64,000 bases of DNA from Methylovorus menthalis (lineage in GTDB: Bacteria > Pseudomonadota > Gammaproteobacteria > Burkholderiales > Methylophilaceae): positions 1,518,466 to 1,582,465 of the forward strand of contig NZ_JAJAQH010000006.1 of assembly GCF_020523625.1 (NCBI RefSeq), in the 5' to 3' direction. A model generated the notes under the pieces. It saw nothing but the letters and a program-made list of their open reading frames with translations, was not told where the DNA came from and did no database searches. The translations under genes and the position numbers were made by a program. Positions 1-9,067 of this stretch are shown piece after piece. The first letter of the stretch is position 1; every line of letters begins with the position of its first letter.

Positions 1-299
1 TTACGCCACTGGTAGCCATACACCGGCCCCAGATTGCCTGCGGCATCGGCCCACTCGTCCCAGATGGTGACGCCGTTTTCCTTGAGGTAGGCAATATTGG
101 TACTGCCCTGCAAGAACCACAGCAACTCATGGATGATGGACTTCAAATGCACTTTTTTGGTGGTGAGCAGCGGAAAACCAGCCGCCAGATCAAACCGCAT
201 CTGGTAACCAAATACGGACAGGGTACCGGTACCGGTTCTGTCTTCTTTCTTGTGGCCATGCTCAAGCACATGGCGCATCAGATCATGATAGGTTTGCAT
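1..299 (-). CDS. thyA: Thymidylate synthase, N-terminal part (cut by window edge)
   Basis: Makes dTMP from dUMP using methylene-tetrahydrofolate in the cytoplasm. Only the first 99 codons are inside the window; the ATG is at 297-299. The protein begins [15 protein letters not shown] and shows the dUMP-phosphate-binding loop [12 protein letters not shown] with Arg21, then FPLLTTKK and the [14 protein letters not shown] block with Glu58, all at the positions expected for bacterial ThyA. It lies 29 nt downstream of thrC on the same strand, so it may be read from the same transcript. The remaining two thirds, including the active-site cysteine, lie outside the window. Confidence 0.95.
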   Translation of the reverse strand, partial: MQTYHDLMRHVLEHGHKKEDRTGTGTLSVFGYQMRFDLAAGFPLLTTKKVHLKSIIHELLWFLQGSTNIAYLKENGVTIWDEWADAAGNLGPVYGYQWR

Positions 300-328
300 A
301 AGGTGACGGCTTTCCGCGTAAATCCAGC

Positions 329-1762
329 CTAATCGGCGGTGTGGTCAACAATGAATTGCTTGATGGCCTGCACATCGGCATCCATCACTTCAAAGCGCTG
401 CGGCAAGTCTTCCAGACCTTGCAGGCTGGCGGGGCGCTCAGGCTTGTGGCCCAGAGCCTCCTGAATGGCATCTTCAAACTTGACCGGCAATGCCGTTTCC
501 AGCACCAGCATGGGCGTGGCGGGATCGCGCACTTGCAACGCCACTTTCAGGCCATCGGCAGTGTGGGTATCAATGGTGACGCCATACTTGGCTTGTGTAT
601 CACGGATGGTCTGCATGCGGGCAGCATGGTTGCTGCTGCCCGAGACAAACCCGTAATCCGCTACCTGGGCGAACAGGCCATCCTCATTCAGATCAAAGGC
701 ACCGCCCTGATCTACCTTGCTCCACAAGTCACGCACCTTGGCGGCATCGCGTCCGGTGAGATCAAACACAAAGCGCTCAAAATTGGAGGCCTTGCTGATG
801 TCCATGGAGGGGCTGGAGGTGTGATAGGTATTGGCCGAGCCACGCGGACGGTACACGCCGGTCTTGAAGAACTCGTCCAGCACGTCGTTTTCGTTAGTGG
901 CGACCACCAGTTTATCGATAGGCAAGCCCATCATGCGCGCCACATGGCCGGCACACACGTTACCAAAATTGCCGGAAGGCACGGAAAAGCTGACTTTTTC
1001 CGGGTTGCTGCTGGTCACCGCAAAGTAGCCCTTGAAGTAATACACCACCTGCGCCGCAACGCGTGCCCAGTTGATGGAATTCACAGCGCCGATCTTGTGC
1101 TTGGCCTTGAAAGCAGCGTCATTGGAGACCGCCTTGACGATATCCTGGGCGTCATCAAACACGCCGTTGACGGCGATATTGAAAATGTTCTCATCCTGCA
1201 GGCTGAACATCTGGGCCGTCTGGAAGCGGCTCATTTTTTTGTGCGGCGACAACATGAACACCTTGACGCCTTTTTTGCCGCGCATGGCGTACTCAGCCGC
1301 GGAGCCGGTGTCACCAGAGGTGGCACCCAGAATATTGGTGGTCTCGCCTTTTTTCGCCAGCACATATTCAAACAGATTGCCCAGCAACTGCATGGCCATA
1401 TCCTTGAAGGCAAGGGTCGGGCCGTTGGACAAGGAAAGCAGATAAAGATTGTCTTCCAGTTTGAGCGTAGGCGTGATGTCCTCCGCGCTCTGCTCAGCGC
1501 GTGTGTAGGCATACACGTCCGCACGGTAGGTCTTGTCGACAATCGCGCGCAGATCGGCTGGCGGAATATCATCCACCAGCAGCGAAAGAATGCTGAATGC
1601 CAGATCACTGTAATTCATGCCGCGCAGGCGTGTCAGGTCCGCATCGCTCAGCTGTGGATAGTGCTCGGGCAAATACAGGCCGCCGTCCGGCGCCAGGCCA
1701 CCCAGCAGGATTTCGGTAAACGAGAGTGCAGGCGACTGCCCGCGGGTACTGATGTACTTCAT
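329..1762 (-). CDS. thrC: Threonine synthase
   Basis: PLP enzyme converting O-phosphohomoserine to threonine, the last step of the pathway. The 477-residue length is that of the long form of the family. The N terminus [15 protein letters not shown] is typical, and the PLP lysine lies in GPTLAFKD (Lys120). The substrate-binding block SGDTGSAA follows and a glycine-rich PLP-phosphate loop VPSGNFGN lies further on. The start codon overlaps the last base of the hom stop codon (TAATG), so translation is probably coupled to hom. The order alaA-hom-thrC points to one transcript for the threonine branch. Confidence 0.96.
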   Translation of the reverse strand: MKYISTRGQSPALSFTEILLGGLAPDGGLYLPEHYPQLSDADLTRLRGMNYSDLAFSILSLLVDDIPPADLRAIVDKTYRADVYAYTRAEQSAEDITPTLKLEDNLYLLSLSNGPTLAFKDMAMQLLGNLFEYVLAKKGETTNILGATSGDTGSAAEYAMRGKKGVKVFMLSPHKKMSRFQTAQMFSLQDENIFNIAVNGVFDDAQDIVKAVSNDAAFKAKHKIGAVNSINWARVAAQVVYYFKGYFAVTSSNPEKVSFSVPSGNFGNVCAGHVARMMGLPIDKLVVATNENDVLDEFFKTGVYRPRGSANTYHTSSPSMDISKASNFERFVFDLTGRDAAKVRDLWSKVDQGGAFDLNEDGLFAQVADYGFVSGSSNHAARMQTIRDTQAKYGVTIDTHTADGLKVALQVRDPATPMLVLETALPVKFEDAIQEALGHKPERPASLQGLEDLPQRFEVMDADVQAIKQFIVDHTAD

Positions 1763-3075
1763 TATCGGCCCAGTTCTTCCATACGCAATTTGGTGATCTT
1801 GCCTGCAATGGCAGGCAAGGCTTCAATCGCAGCGATCGCGCTATCCATGTTTTTCTCTACCGTGACATGGGTGAGGATGATGATATCGGCCTGATCCTCG
1901 CCCTCTTCCGGCTCTTTCTGGATCATGGCGTCGATCGAAATATCGCGATCCCCCAGTATGCGAGTTACTTCCGCCAGCACGCCGGGCTTGTCCATGGCGC
2001 GCAGGCGCAAGTAATAGGCGCTGCTGATGTCGCTGATTGGCAATACCGGTAGATCCTGCAGTTGCTCATCTTGGAAAGCCAGGTAAGGCACACGCTGGTC
2101 AATCGCCGCATCCATCATGCGCGCCACATCCACCAGATCAGCCACCACGGCACTAGCGGTAGGCTCGGCACCGGCACCGGCGCCGTAATACAGGGTAGGC
2201 CCTACGGCATCACCCTTGACCACCACGGCGTTCATGGCGCCATTCACATTGGCGATCAGGCGCTTTTCAGGAATCAGGGTCGGGTGCACGCGCAACTCCA
2301 CACCGGCTTCGCTGCGTTTGGTAATGCCCAGCAGCTTGATGCGATAGCCCAGTTCTTCGGCATACTTGATGTCGATAGCATCCAGGCGGGTAATGCCTTC
2401 GGTATACGCTTTATCAAACTGAGGATGCGTGCCAAAACCAATGGCAGACAGAATCGCCAGCTTATGCGCGGCATCAATGCCTTCCACATCAAAGGTGGGG
2501 TCGGCTTCGGCATAACCCAGGCGTTGTGCTTCTTTCAGCACATCGGCAAAGGTCAGCCCTTTTTCACGCATCTCGGAAAGAATGAAGTTGGTGGTACCGT
2601 TGATAATGCCGGCAATCCACTCAATGCGGTTGGCACTCAGGCCCTCACGCAGCGCCTTGATGATGGGGATACCACCAGCCACCGCCGCCTCAAAGGCCAC
2701 GATTACGCCCTTGGCGCGCGCTGCAGCAAAAATCTCCTTGCCATGCAGTGCAATCAGCGCCTTGTTGGCGGTGACGACGTGCTTGCCATTGGCAATCGCC
2801 TGCAACACCAGTTCGCGGGCAATGGTATAGCCACCAATCAATTCCACCACCACATCAATCGTGGGGTCACTCACCACGGCAAATGCATCATCCGTCACCT
2901 CGGCCTTGCCCTGCGTGATTTGTCGGGCCAGCTCAAGATTGCGGTCAGCTACACGGGTAATGCGGATATCACGACCGGAACGACGTGCAATTTCTTCATG
3001 ATTACGGGTCAGCACGGTGTATGTACCGCCGCCTACCGTACCAATACCCAACAAGCCTACATTGATTGATTTCAT
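1762..3075 (-). CDS. hom: Homoserine dehydrogenase
   Basis: NAD(P)H-dependent reduction of aspartate semialdehyde to homoserine. I place the start at the ATG at 3073-3075 (MKSINVGLL), giving 437 residues; a further upstream start would add 24 residues that resemble nothing in the family. The Rossmann motif GIGTVGGGTY is at the N terminus, the catalytic domain carries GIINGTTNFIL, and a C-terminal ACT domain (about residues 350-425, YYLRLRAMDKPGVLAEV) is the usual site of threonine feedback inhibition. Monofunctional, not fused to aspartate kinase. It sits between alaA and thrC. Confidence 0.96.
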   Translation of the reverse strand: MKSINVGLLGIGTVGGGTYTVLTRNHEEIARRSGRDIRITRVADRNLELARQITQGKAEVTDDAFAVVSDPTIDVVVELIGGYTIARELVLQAIANGKHVVTANKALIALHGKEIFAAARAKGVIVAFEAAVAGGIPIIKALREGLSANRIEWIAGIINGTTNFILSEMREKGLTFADVLKEAQRLGYAEADPTFDVEGIDAAHKLAILSAIGFGTHPQFDKAYTEGITRLDAIDIKYAEELGYRIKLLGITKRSEAGVELRVHPTLIPEKRLIANVNGAMNAVVVKGDAVGPTLYYGAGAGAEPTASAVVADLVDVARMMDAAIDQRVPYLAFQDEQLQDLPVLPISDISSAYYLRLRAMDKPGVLAEVTRILGDRDISIDAMIQKEPEEGEDQADIIILTHVTVEKNMDSAIAAIEALPAIAGKITKLRMEELGR

Positions 3076-3143
3076 ATTCACGCTGATCTTCTGAATTAAA
3101 TAGTTGTTCTCGCGCGGCCAGTCTGGCCACGCGAGCGGCCGCT

Positions 3144-4385
3144 TCAAGCGGCGATACTGTCTGTGCCGTGTTTCTTGCGATAGCCCTCAAGGAAACGGGC
3201 AATACGCTTGATCGCTTCGGTCAGGTCATCCACATTGGGCAGGAAAACGACGCGGAAATGATCCGGTTTTTTCCAGTTGAAACCACTGCCCTGCACCAGC
3301 AGGACTTTTTCTTCCAGCAACAGGTCAAGAATGAACTGCTGGTCATCCTTGATCGGATAAATCTTGGGGTCCAACCGCGGGAACAGATACATGGCGGCTG
3401 CCGGTTTTTCACAGGTAACACCAGGAATAGCCGTCAGCAACTCATAGGCCAGGTCACGCTGCTTGCAGAGTCGTCCGCCCGGGGCCACCAGATCGTTAAT
3501 GCTCTGATAGCCACCAAGCGCTGTCTGGATAGCCAATTGCCCAGGCACGTTCGCACAGAGGCGCATGGAGGCCAGCATGTTCAGGCCTTCAATATAATCG
3601 CCAGCATGCCGCTTTTCACCGGACACCACCAGCCAGCCCGCACGATAGCCACAGGTACGGTAATTCTTGGACAAGCCATTGAACGTCACGAACAACACAT
3701 CATCAGCCAGTGAGGCAATGGACGTGTGCGTGTTGCCGTCGTACAGCACCTTGTCGTAAATCTCGTCGGCAAAAATCACCAGGCCATGATGACGGGCAAT
3801 CTCGATAATGCCTTCCAATGTTTCACGCGGATACAGCGCACCTGTCGGGTTGTTCGGGTTGATGATGACAATGCCGCGCGTGTTGGCGGTGATCTTGGAC
3901 TCAATGTCCTTGAGATCAGGCAGCCAGCCGGTGTTTTCATCACACAGGTAGTGGCGAGCCGTGCCGCCAGCCAGGGTCACCGCCGCTGTCCACAATGGAT
4001 AGTCGGGCATGGGCACCAGTATCTGGTCACCGTTATTCAGCAAGGCCTGCATCGCCATCACGATCAGCTCGGACACGCCGTTGCCGATGATGATGTCGTC
4101 AATGGTCACGCCCGCAATACTCTTCTGCTGGGTGTAATGCATGATGGCTTTGCGTGCAGCAAACAGGCCCTTGGAATCGGTATAGCCGGAAGCCTGATCC
4201 ATATTGTGGATCACGTCCTGCAGAATCTCTTCGGGTGCCTCAAAACCGAACGGCGCAGGGTTGCCAATATTGAGCTTGATGATGCGGTGGCCGTCTTCTT
4301 CCATTTCGCGCGCGCGCGCCAATACCGGGCCGCGAATGTCGTAGCACACGTTATTGAGTTTGGAAGACTTGAGTAATGGATCCAC
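3144..4385 (-). CDS. alaA: Alanine-synthesising aminotransferase (AlaA type)
   Basis: Fold type I PLP aminotransferase, 413 residues, probably making alanine from pyruvate and glutamate. The start MDPLLKSSKLNNVCYDIRGP and the motif KLNIGNPAPFGFEAP match the AlaA/YfbQ branch closely. The PLP lysine is Lys240 in NGLSKNYRTCGYRAGW, and the NPNNPTGALY block binds cofactor and substrate. It is the first gene of the run alaA-hom-thrC, with 68 nt to hom. That linkage is common in betaproteobacteria, and some relatives are named as aspartate or general aminotransferases, so the exact amino-acid preference is inferred from similarity only. On the minus strand the region 4386-4467 carries a TAAGAT-like -10, but no clear -35. 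Confidence 0.85.
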   Translation of the reverse strand: MDPLLKSSKLNNVCYDIRGPVLARAREMEEDGHRIIKLNIGNPAPFGFEAPEEILQDVIHNMDQASGYTDSKGLFAARKAIMHYTQQKSIAGVTIDDIIIGNGVSELIVMAMQALLNNGDQILVPMPDYPLWTAAVTLAGGTARHYLCDENTGWLPDLKDIESKITANTRGIVIINPNNPTGALYPRETLEGIIEIARHHGLVIFADEIYDKVLYDGNTHTSIASLADDVLFVTFNGLSKNYRTCGYRAGWLVVSGEKRHAGDYIEGLNMLASMRLCANVPGQLAIQTALGGYQSINDLVAPGGRLCKQRDLAYELLTAIPGVTCEKPAAAMYLFPRLDPKIYPIKDDQQFILDLLLEEKVLLVQGSGFNWKKPDHFRVVFLPNVDDLTEAIKRIARFLEGYRKKHGTDSIAA

Positions 4386-4467
4386 GGCGGAAAACCTGAC
4401 GAAAAAAATGTGTTATCTTACATTGTCATAGCCTTATCAGGCAATTTAAAGCCAGGACTGACAACCA

Positions 4468-4851
4468 ATGAAACTGCATTTGACCCAGGCGGCTGGCAAC
4501 CAGCTGATTACCGGACATGCGCCCGAGTGGGTAGAGGTGAATGCCCAGCGCTATCACAGCAGCCTGCTGGTGCTCCCCAACCTGCTGGTGACCGATTGGC
4601 AGGTGACCGAATTTGATGCGCTGACCGTACAGGATTTTGAACGCATCGCCGAGCTGGCGCCCGAAGTCGTATTGCTGGGCACTGGCGATAAGCACCGCTT
4701 CGTACATCCCCGCCTGACAGCATCGCTTACCGCACGCGGCATCCCGGTGGAATGCATGACCACGGCCGCCGCCTGTCGCACTTACAACATCCTGATGGCA
4801 GAAGACCGTCACGTCGCAGCGGCCTTGCTGGTCAACCCCACGGCCAACTGA
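4468..4851 (+). CDS. Mth938-like domain protein (DUF498 family)
   Basis: A 127-residue protein of the Mth938-like fold, the family that includes the mitochondrial complex I assembly factor NDUFAF3. The recognisable parts are LVTDWQ near residue 42, PEVVLLGTGDKHRF in the centre and GIPVECMTTAAACRTYNIL towards the C terminus. No catalytic residues are known for the family and its bacterial role is unsettled. It is transcribed away from alaA from an 82-nt divergent spacer and stands alone; fabB ends convergently at 4960. Confidence 0.8.
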   Translation: MKLHLTQAAGNQLITGHAPEWVEVNAQRYHSSLLVLPNLLVTDWQVTEFDALTVQDFERIAELAPEVVLLGTGDKHRFVHPRLTASLTARGIPVECMTTAAACRTYNILMAEDRHVAAALLVNPTAN

Positions 4852-4959
4852 CTGAACGACTGAACCTTTGTCAGCGCAGCATGCCTGCGCTTTCATTTTG
4901 CTTGGAGTTTACCCGGCGGCGCACTCTCGGAAAATCAGAGGCGCACAGCCGGGAAGGGG

Positions 4960-6180
4960 TTACAGACCGCGACGCGAGAACGTCAGCGTGGCGTTGGTAC
5001 CGCCAAAGCCAAAGCTGTTGGACAGCGCAGTCTGGATATTGGCGTTATCAATACGCTGGCGCACGATATTCAGGCCTTCAGCAGCCGGATCCAGCGTTTC
5101 AATATTGGCAGAAGCTGCAATGAAGTTGTTTTCCATCATCAGCAGCGTGTAGATCGCTTCATTCACACCCGCAGCGCCCAGCGCATGGCCGGACAATGAC
5201 TTGGTAGAAGCAATCGCAGCATTGCTATCGCCAAACACGGCGCGGATAGCTTCCAGTTCCTTCAGGTCACCCACGGGGGTGCTGGTACCGTGAGTATTGA
5301 TGTAATCCACACCACCTTCCACGCCCTGCAAAGCCAGGCGCATGCAGCGCTCGGCACCTTCACCACTTGGGGCCACCATGTCGTAGCCATCGGAAGTCGC
5401 ACCATAACCGACCACTTCCGCATAAATCTTGGCGCCGCGCGCCTTGGCGTGCTCGTATTCTTCAAGCACCACAATACCGCCGCCGCCAGAGATCACGAAA
5501 CCATCGCGGTTGGCATCATAGGTACGCGATGCTTTTTCGGGCGTGTCGTTGTACTTGCTGGAAAGCGCGCCCATGCCGTCAAACATGAAGGACAGCGTCC
5601 AGTGCTCTTCCTCGCCGCCACCGGCAAACACGATATCCTGCTTGCCAAGCTGAATCTGCTCAAGCCCGGCGCCTATGCAATGCGCGCTGGTTGCGCAGGC
5701 AGAACTGATCGCGTAATTGATACCCTTGATCTCGGCACCGGTTGCCAGGCAGGCGGAAACACCGCTCGCCATGGCCTTGGTCACCATGTAAGGGCCAACA
5801 CGACGCACGCCCTTTTCACGCAAGGTATCAATCCCGTTCATGATGCTTTCATGCGAAGCACCACCCTGTCCCACGATCAGGCCAGTACGAATGTTCGAAA
5901 CCAATTCCTTGGGCAGGCCAGCATCCGCAATCGCCTCCTGCATGGCCAGCCAGGCATAGGCGTGACCCTTGGCCATGAAGCGCATCAGCTTGCGGTCAAT
6001 CAATTCCTCCACGTTCAGGTTTTTGATCGACCCGGCAACGTGCGAACGCAGCCCCTGATCAGCATATTCCTGCTGAAAAGTAATACCGGAACGGCCTGCA
6101 TGCAGGCTGTCCAGCACTTCGGATTTATTATTGCCTAGGCTGGAGACGATCCCCATGCCAGTTACTACAACACGACGCAT
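4960..6180 (-). CDS. fabB: Beta-ketoacyl-ACP synthase I
   Basis: Condensing enzyme of type II fatty acid synthesis that elongates cis-unsaturated acyl chains made through FabA. I prefer the ATG at 6180 ([10 protein letters not shown], 406 residues), with a GAGG ribosome-binding site a few bases upstream; a GTG five codons earlier is also in frame. The nucleophile is Cys162 in [12 protein letters not shown], and the two catalytic histidines lie in [12 protein letters not shown] and [11 protein letters not shown]. The C terminus [14 protein letters not shown] is typical. It follows fabA on the same strand after 182 nt, so the two genes form the unsaturated fatty acid pair. Confidence 0.96.
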   Translation of the reverse strand: MRRVVVTGMGIVSSLGNNKSEVLDSLHAGRSGITFQQEYADQGLRSHVAGSIKNLNVEELIDRKLMRFMAKGHAYAWLAMQEAIADAGLPKELVSNIRTGLIVGQGGASHESIMNGIDTLREKGVRRVGPYMVTKAMASGVSACLATGAEIKGINYAISSACATSAHCIGAGLEQIQLGKQDIVFAGGGEEEHWTLSFMFDGMGALSSKYNDTPEKASRTYDANRDGFVISGGGGIVVLEEYEHAKARGAKIYAEVVGYGATSDGYDMVAPSGEGAERCMRLALQGVEGGVDYINTHGTSTPVGDLKELEAIRAVFGDSNAAIASTKSLSGHALGAAGVNEAIYTLLMMENNFIAASANIETLDPAAEGLNIVRQRIDNANIQTALSNSFGFGGTNATLTFSRRGL

Positions 6181-6266
6181 CTCGTGATTCCTCACATTAT
6201 TGAGTTCAGCTTGCCAGATGAACCTTTGAGTCTAGGGTAACCGTGTGACAAAGTCGTTTTTTCATG

Positions 6267-6356
6267 TCCGGGCTCGAATAATCAGCCCCGGATGCAGACG
6301 ATGATACAGCCACCCTGCTTTGCTCTGTTAAGTTAGTCTGCTCTGTACTTCAGAGC
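6267..6356 (-). other. Two hairpins in the fabA-fabB intergenic region
   Basis: Two inverted repeats lie between the fabA stop and the fabB start: a 6-bp stem GCTCTG/CAGAGC at 6340-6356 just after fabA, and a longer stem TCCGGGCT/AGCCCCGGA with one bulge at 6267-6292. Neither is followed by a T tract on the fabA-fabB strand, so they are not clear terminators. They could act as mRNA-processing or attenuation structures; this is inference. Confidence 0.35.
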
Positions 6357-6362
6357 ATTAGT

Positions 6363-6878
6363 TTAGAAATTGTCGGTGCGGGTGAACAAACCTACGCGCA
6401 GATCCTGCGCATTGTAAATTTCACGCCCATCAATTTCCATATGGGCATCGGCGATGCCCATGACCAGTTTACGCATAATGACGCGTTTCAGATCAATACG
6501 ATACGTGACCAGCTTGGCGGTAGGCAATACCTGACCGGTAAACTTCACCTCGCCAGCGCCCAGCGCACGGCCGCGGCCAGCACCGCCCATCCAGCCCAGA
6601 TAGAAGCCTACCAGTTGCCACATAGCATCCAGACCCAGGCAGCCAGGCATGACAGGATCACCTTCAAAATGGCATTGAAAGAACCAGAGATCAGGCTTGA
6701 TATCCAGCTCAGCCACGATCTGGCCGTGGCCGTATTTGCCGCCATCTTCGGTAATCGACACAATGCGATCGAACATCAGCATGGGTGGCAAGGGCAGCTG
6801 CGCATTGCCAGCGCCGAACATTTCGCCCCGGCCACAGGCCAGAAGCTCTTCAAAAGTGAAACTGTTTTGTTTTTGCAT
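6363..6878 (-). CDS. fabA: 3-hydroxydecanoyl-ACP dehydratase/isomerase
   Basis: Introduces the cis double bond during fatty acid synthesis by dehydrating 3-hydroxydecanoyl-ACP and isomerising the product. With the ATG at 6876-6878 ([16 protein letters not shown]) the protein is 171 residues, the usual FabA length. The long in-frame extension upstream does not resemble FabA. The catalytic pair is visible: His70 in [14 protein letters not shown] and Asp84 in LGLDAMWQ, the same numbers as in E. coli. The start lies 193 nt from the divergent mxaR gene. Confidence 0.97.
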   Translation of the reverse strand: MQKQNSFTFEELLACGRGEMFGAGNAQLPLPPMLMFDRIVSITEDGGKYGHGQIVAELDIKPDLWFFQCHFEGDPVMPGCLGLDAMWQLVGFYLGWMGGAGRGRALGAGEVKFTGQVLPTAKLVTYRIDLKRVIMRKLVMGIADAHMEIDGREIYNAQDLRVGLFTRTDNF

Positions 6879-6992
6879 GTAATTCTGCTTGTAGGATGCT
6901 GATCGGTAAAAAAACAGTATTTTCGCCGGAAACGCTTCGAAACGAAAGCCCTTTGAAAATAAACTATATTTTGCAAGGGGTATACCGATCTG

Positions 6993-7021
6993 TTTACACC
7001 CCTCGGGAATCTGGCTAAGAT
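6993..7021 (+). promoter_or_regulatory. Probable promoter of the mxaRSACKL block
   Basis: TTTACA (6993-6998), a 17-nt spacer and TAAGAT (7016-7021) form a reasonable sigma-70-type promoter, with the expected start site about 45 nt before the mxaR ATG. It is the best match in the 193-nt spacer shared with fabA. No activator site is recognisable. Confidence 0.5.
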
Positions 7022-7071
7022 GCCGTAACATTTTTTTACATTCACCTCTATCTACCATCAGGATCAAGTCA

Positions 7072-8088
7072 ATGAGTGACCGTCTTTTAGCCGATTGGCA
7101 AGCGCATGCGTTAAACCTGGAATCCGAAATCAACAAGGTGGTCGTCGGTCAGGAGTCGCCAGTGCGGCTGATTACCACCGCCATTTTTGCGCGCGGTCAC
7201 GTGTTGCTGGAAGGCGATGTCGGCGTAGGCAAAACCACCCTGCTGCGTGCCTTTACCCGCGGCATTGGCGGCGGTTACCAGCGTATTGAAGGCACCATCG
7301 ACTTGATGCCCAACGACCTGGTATACCACACTTATCTGGGTGAAGATGGCCGCCCGCATGTCAGCCCTGGTCCACTGCTATCTGAAGGCGAAAACCTGGC
7401 CGTATTCTTCTTCAATGAAATCAACCGCGCCCGCCCGCAAGTGCACTCGCTGCTGCTGCGTGTCATGGCAGAGCGCACCTTGTCCGCCTTCAACAAGGAA
7501 CACCACTTCCCGCACATGCTGGTATTTGCTGACCGCAACCAGGTGGAAAAAGAAGAAACCTTTGAAATCCCGTCCGCCGCGCGCGATCGCTTCATGATGG
7601 AAATCCCCATCGTGGTCCCTAGCGATGCCGATGTGATGGAATCGCTGATGTTTGATACGCGCTTCCACAACGTGGATGCGCTGGTAGAACGCGTTCCCGC
7701 AGGTATTCTGCAGTTTGATCAATTGAATGAATTTGCGGCACTGGTGCAGGATAAGGTGCAAGCCAGCCCAGCCCTGCGTCGCTACGCCCTCAATCTGTGG
7801 CTGGCGACCAAGACACCAGGACAATATGGCATACAGATCAGTGGCGTGGATATCAACCGCCTGGTGATCGCAGGCGCCAGCCCGCGTGGTATGGCAATGA
7901 TGCTGCGCGCTGCGCGCGTCAATGCCTGGCTCAATGGGCGCGATGCCGTGCTGCCGGAAGACATACACGCCGTGTTCCACGAAACCGTGGCGCACCGCCT
8001 GGTATTCAGCCCGGTCTATGAAATGCGCCGTACCGAGATTGCACGCGAATTGCTGTCCGGCATCGTCAATGCCATCAGTGTTCCTTAA
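7072..8088 (+). CDS. mxaR: MoxR-family AAA+ ATPase of methanol dehydrogenase maturation
   Basis: AAA+ ATPase of the MoxR group, 338 residues. In methylotrophs it works with von Willebrand A proteins to activate methanol dehydrogenase, probably by helping calcium insertion. The Walker A motif GDVGVGKT is at residues 48-55. The Walker B region reads [13 protein letters not shown] (111-123): the catalytic glutamate is kept, but the preceding aspartate of ordinary MoxR proteins (DEINR) is asparagine. The sensor region, normally ATQNP, reads [12 protein letters not shown]. The following genes mxaS, A, C, K and L have overlapping or nearly touching ends, which supports this identification over a generic MoxR. 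The dehydrogenase subunit genes mxaFJGI are not in the window. Confidence 0.85.
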   Translation: MSDRLLADWQAHALNLESEINKVVVGQESPVRLITTAIFARGHVLLEGDVGVGKTTLLRAFTRGIGGGYQRIEGTIDLMPNDLVYHTYLGEDGRPHVSPGPLLSEGENLAVFFFNEINRARPQVHSLLLRVMAERTLSAFNKEHHFPHMLVFADRNQVEKEETFEIPSAARDRFMMEIPIVVPSDADVMESLMFDTRFHNVDALVERVPAGILQFDQLNEFAALVQDKVQASPALRRYALNLWLATKTPGQYGIQISGVDINRLVIAGASPRGMAMMLRAARVNAWLNGRDAVLPEDIHAVFHETVAHRLVFSPVYEMRRTEIARELLSGIVNAISVP

Positions 8089-8102
8089 GTTAAGCTGTGC
8101 TG

Positions 8103-8207
8103 ATGCCAAGAATGTCCCTGACCACCGCCATGCACCACATGAGTGAGCAGAGCAGACACGTCAGGAATGACGCCATTGATATTTACGCCATAGTTGACCG
8201 CACATGA
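8103..8207 (+). CDS. Possible 34-codon leader ORF coupled to mxaS
   Basis: An ORF of 34 codons (starting MPRMSLTTAMHHMSEQ) fills most of the 115-nt gap between mxaR and mxaS, and its TGA overlaps the mxaS ATG (ATGA). No good ribosome-binding site is seen for it, and mxaS lacks an obvious one too, so coupling is possible but chance is equally likely. I include it as a low-confidence reading only. Confidence 0.15.
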   Translation: MPRMSLTTAMHHMSEQSRHVRNDAIDIYAIVDRT

Positions 8208-9067
8208 CCCACGCACTTGCCAAGGAATTCACCTACCAGATCGGCTGGCGCTCACGTGGCCGCCACGCTGGTCGTCACGCCAGCGTGCAGCGCGGGCTGG
8301 GCATGGACTTCGTCGGTCATGCACCACTGATCTCCTACCCAGACCCTCGCCGCATCGACTTGCGCCTGACCTTGCGCGATCCTGCCGAGCAGGTTTTTGT
8401 GCGTATTTTCAACCAGCGCAGTGCCACGCCCATTTATGTGGTGTGCGACCTCTCTGGCTCCATGGGCTTCAGCGGTGAGCACCACAAGCTGCAGATTGCC
8501 GCTGAGATTACCGCCTCGGCGGCTTATTCGGCCTCGCGGGTCAACGACCCATTCACGTTCATCGGCTTTGACCAGCAGGTGCGCGAGGACTGGATTTCCC
8601 ACCCCAGCACCCGGCTGCAAGGCGCTTACCAGATGGCCGAACGCCTGCGCGATTACCAGCCGCCACAAATCGGTGGCGATGGCCTGGCGCAAGTGGTGCC
8701 CTACCTCGCGCGCGAGCGGGCACTGATTTTCCTGGTATCCGACTTTCACATGCCATTGAATGTGCTGGAAGAAGCCCTGGTCGGCATGCAACGCCATCAC
8801 GTGGTGCCCATGGTGCTGTGGGATGCAGCGGAGTATCGCAAGCTGCCAGAGTTTGGCGTGACGCACATTACCGACAGTGAAACCGGTGAGCGCCGCACGG
8901 TATTTTTGCGCGGCGACATGCACGCACGCATACAGGCAGCCTTTGCCGAGCGCCGCGCGGCGCTTAGCGCACTCTTCATGCGCTACGACCTTCCACCCTT
9001 TTTCATGGAAGACGGCTTCAAGCCTGACGCCTTAACCGACTATTTTTACCAGTTTGTGGCTGCTTAA
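8204..9067 (+). CDS. mxaS: MxaS, DUF58/VWA-like methanol oxidation protein
   Basis: A 287-residue cytoplasmic protein of the DUF58/vWA type that partners the MoxR ATPase in methanol dehydrogenase maturation. The metal-site signature DLSGSMG is at residues 82-88 (Asp82, Ser84, Ser86). The N-terminal part RSRGRHAGRHASVQRGLGMDF resembles the DUF58 start, in which a positively charged stretch precedes the core. It overlaps mxaA by one base and follows mxaR. The start codon has no clear Shine-Dalgarno sequence, so the site of initiation is somewhat uncertain. Confidence 0.85.
   Translation: MTHALAKEFTYQIGWRSRGRHAGRHASVQRGLGMDFVGHAPLISYPDPRRIDLRLTLRDPAEQVFVRIFNQRSATPIYVVCDLSGSMGFSGEHHKLQIAAEITASAAYSASRVNDPFTFIGFDQQVREDWISHPSTRLQGAYQMAERLRDYQPPQIGGDGLAQVVPYLARERALIFLVSDFHMPLNVLEEALVGMQRHHVVPMVLWDAAEYRKLPEFGVTHITDSETGERRTVFLRGDMHARIQAAFAERRAALSALFMRYDLPPFFMEDGFKPDALTDYFYQFVAA

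Noticed and set aside
341..1894. A 517-codon plus-strand ORF opposite thrC
   Set aside because: It is the shadow of thrC, whose protein matches threonine synthase throughout; the plus-strand reading resembles no protein and has no ribosome-binding site.
2062..3069. A 335-codon plus-strand ORF opposite hom
   Set aside because: Antisense shadow of homoserine dehydrogenase with histidine/glutamine-rich low-quality composition.
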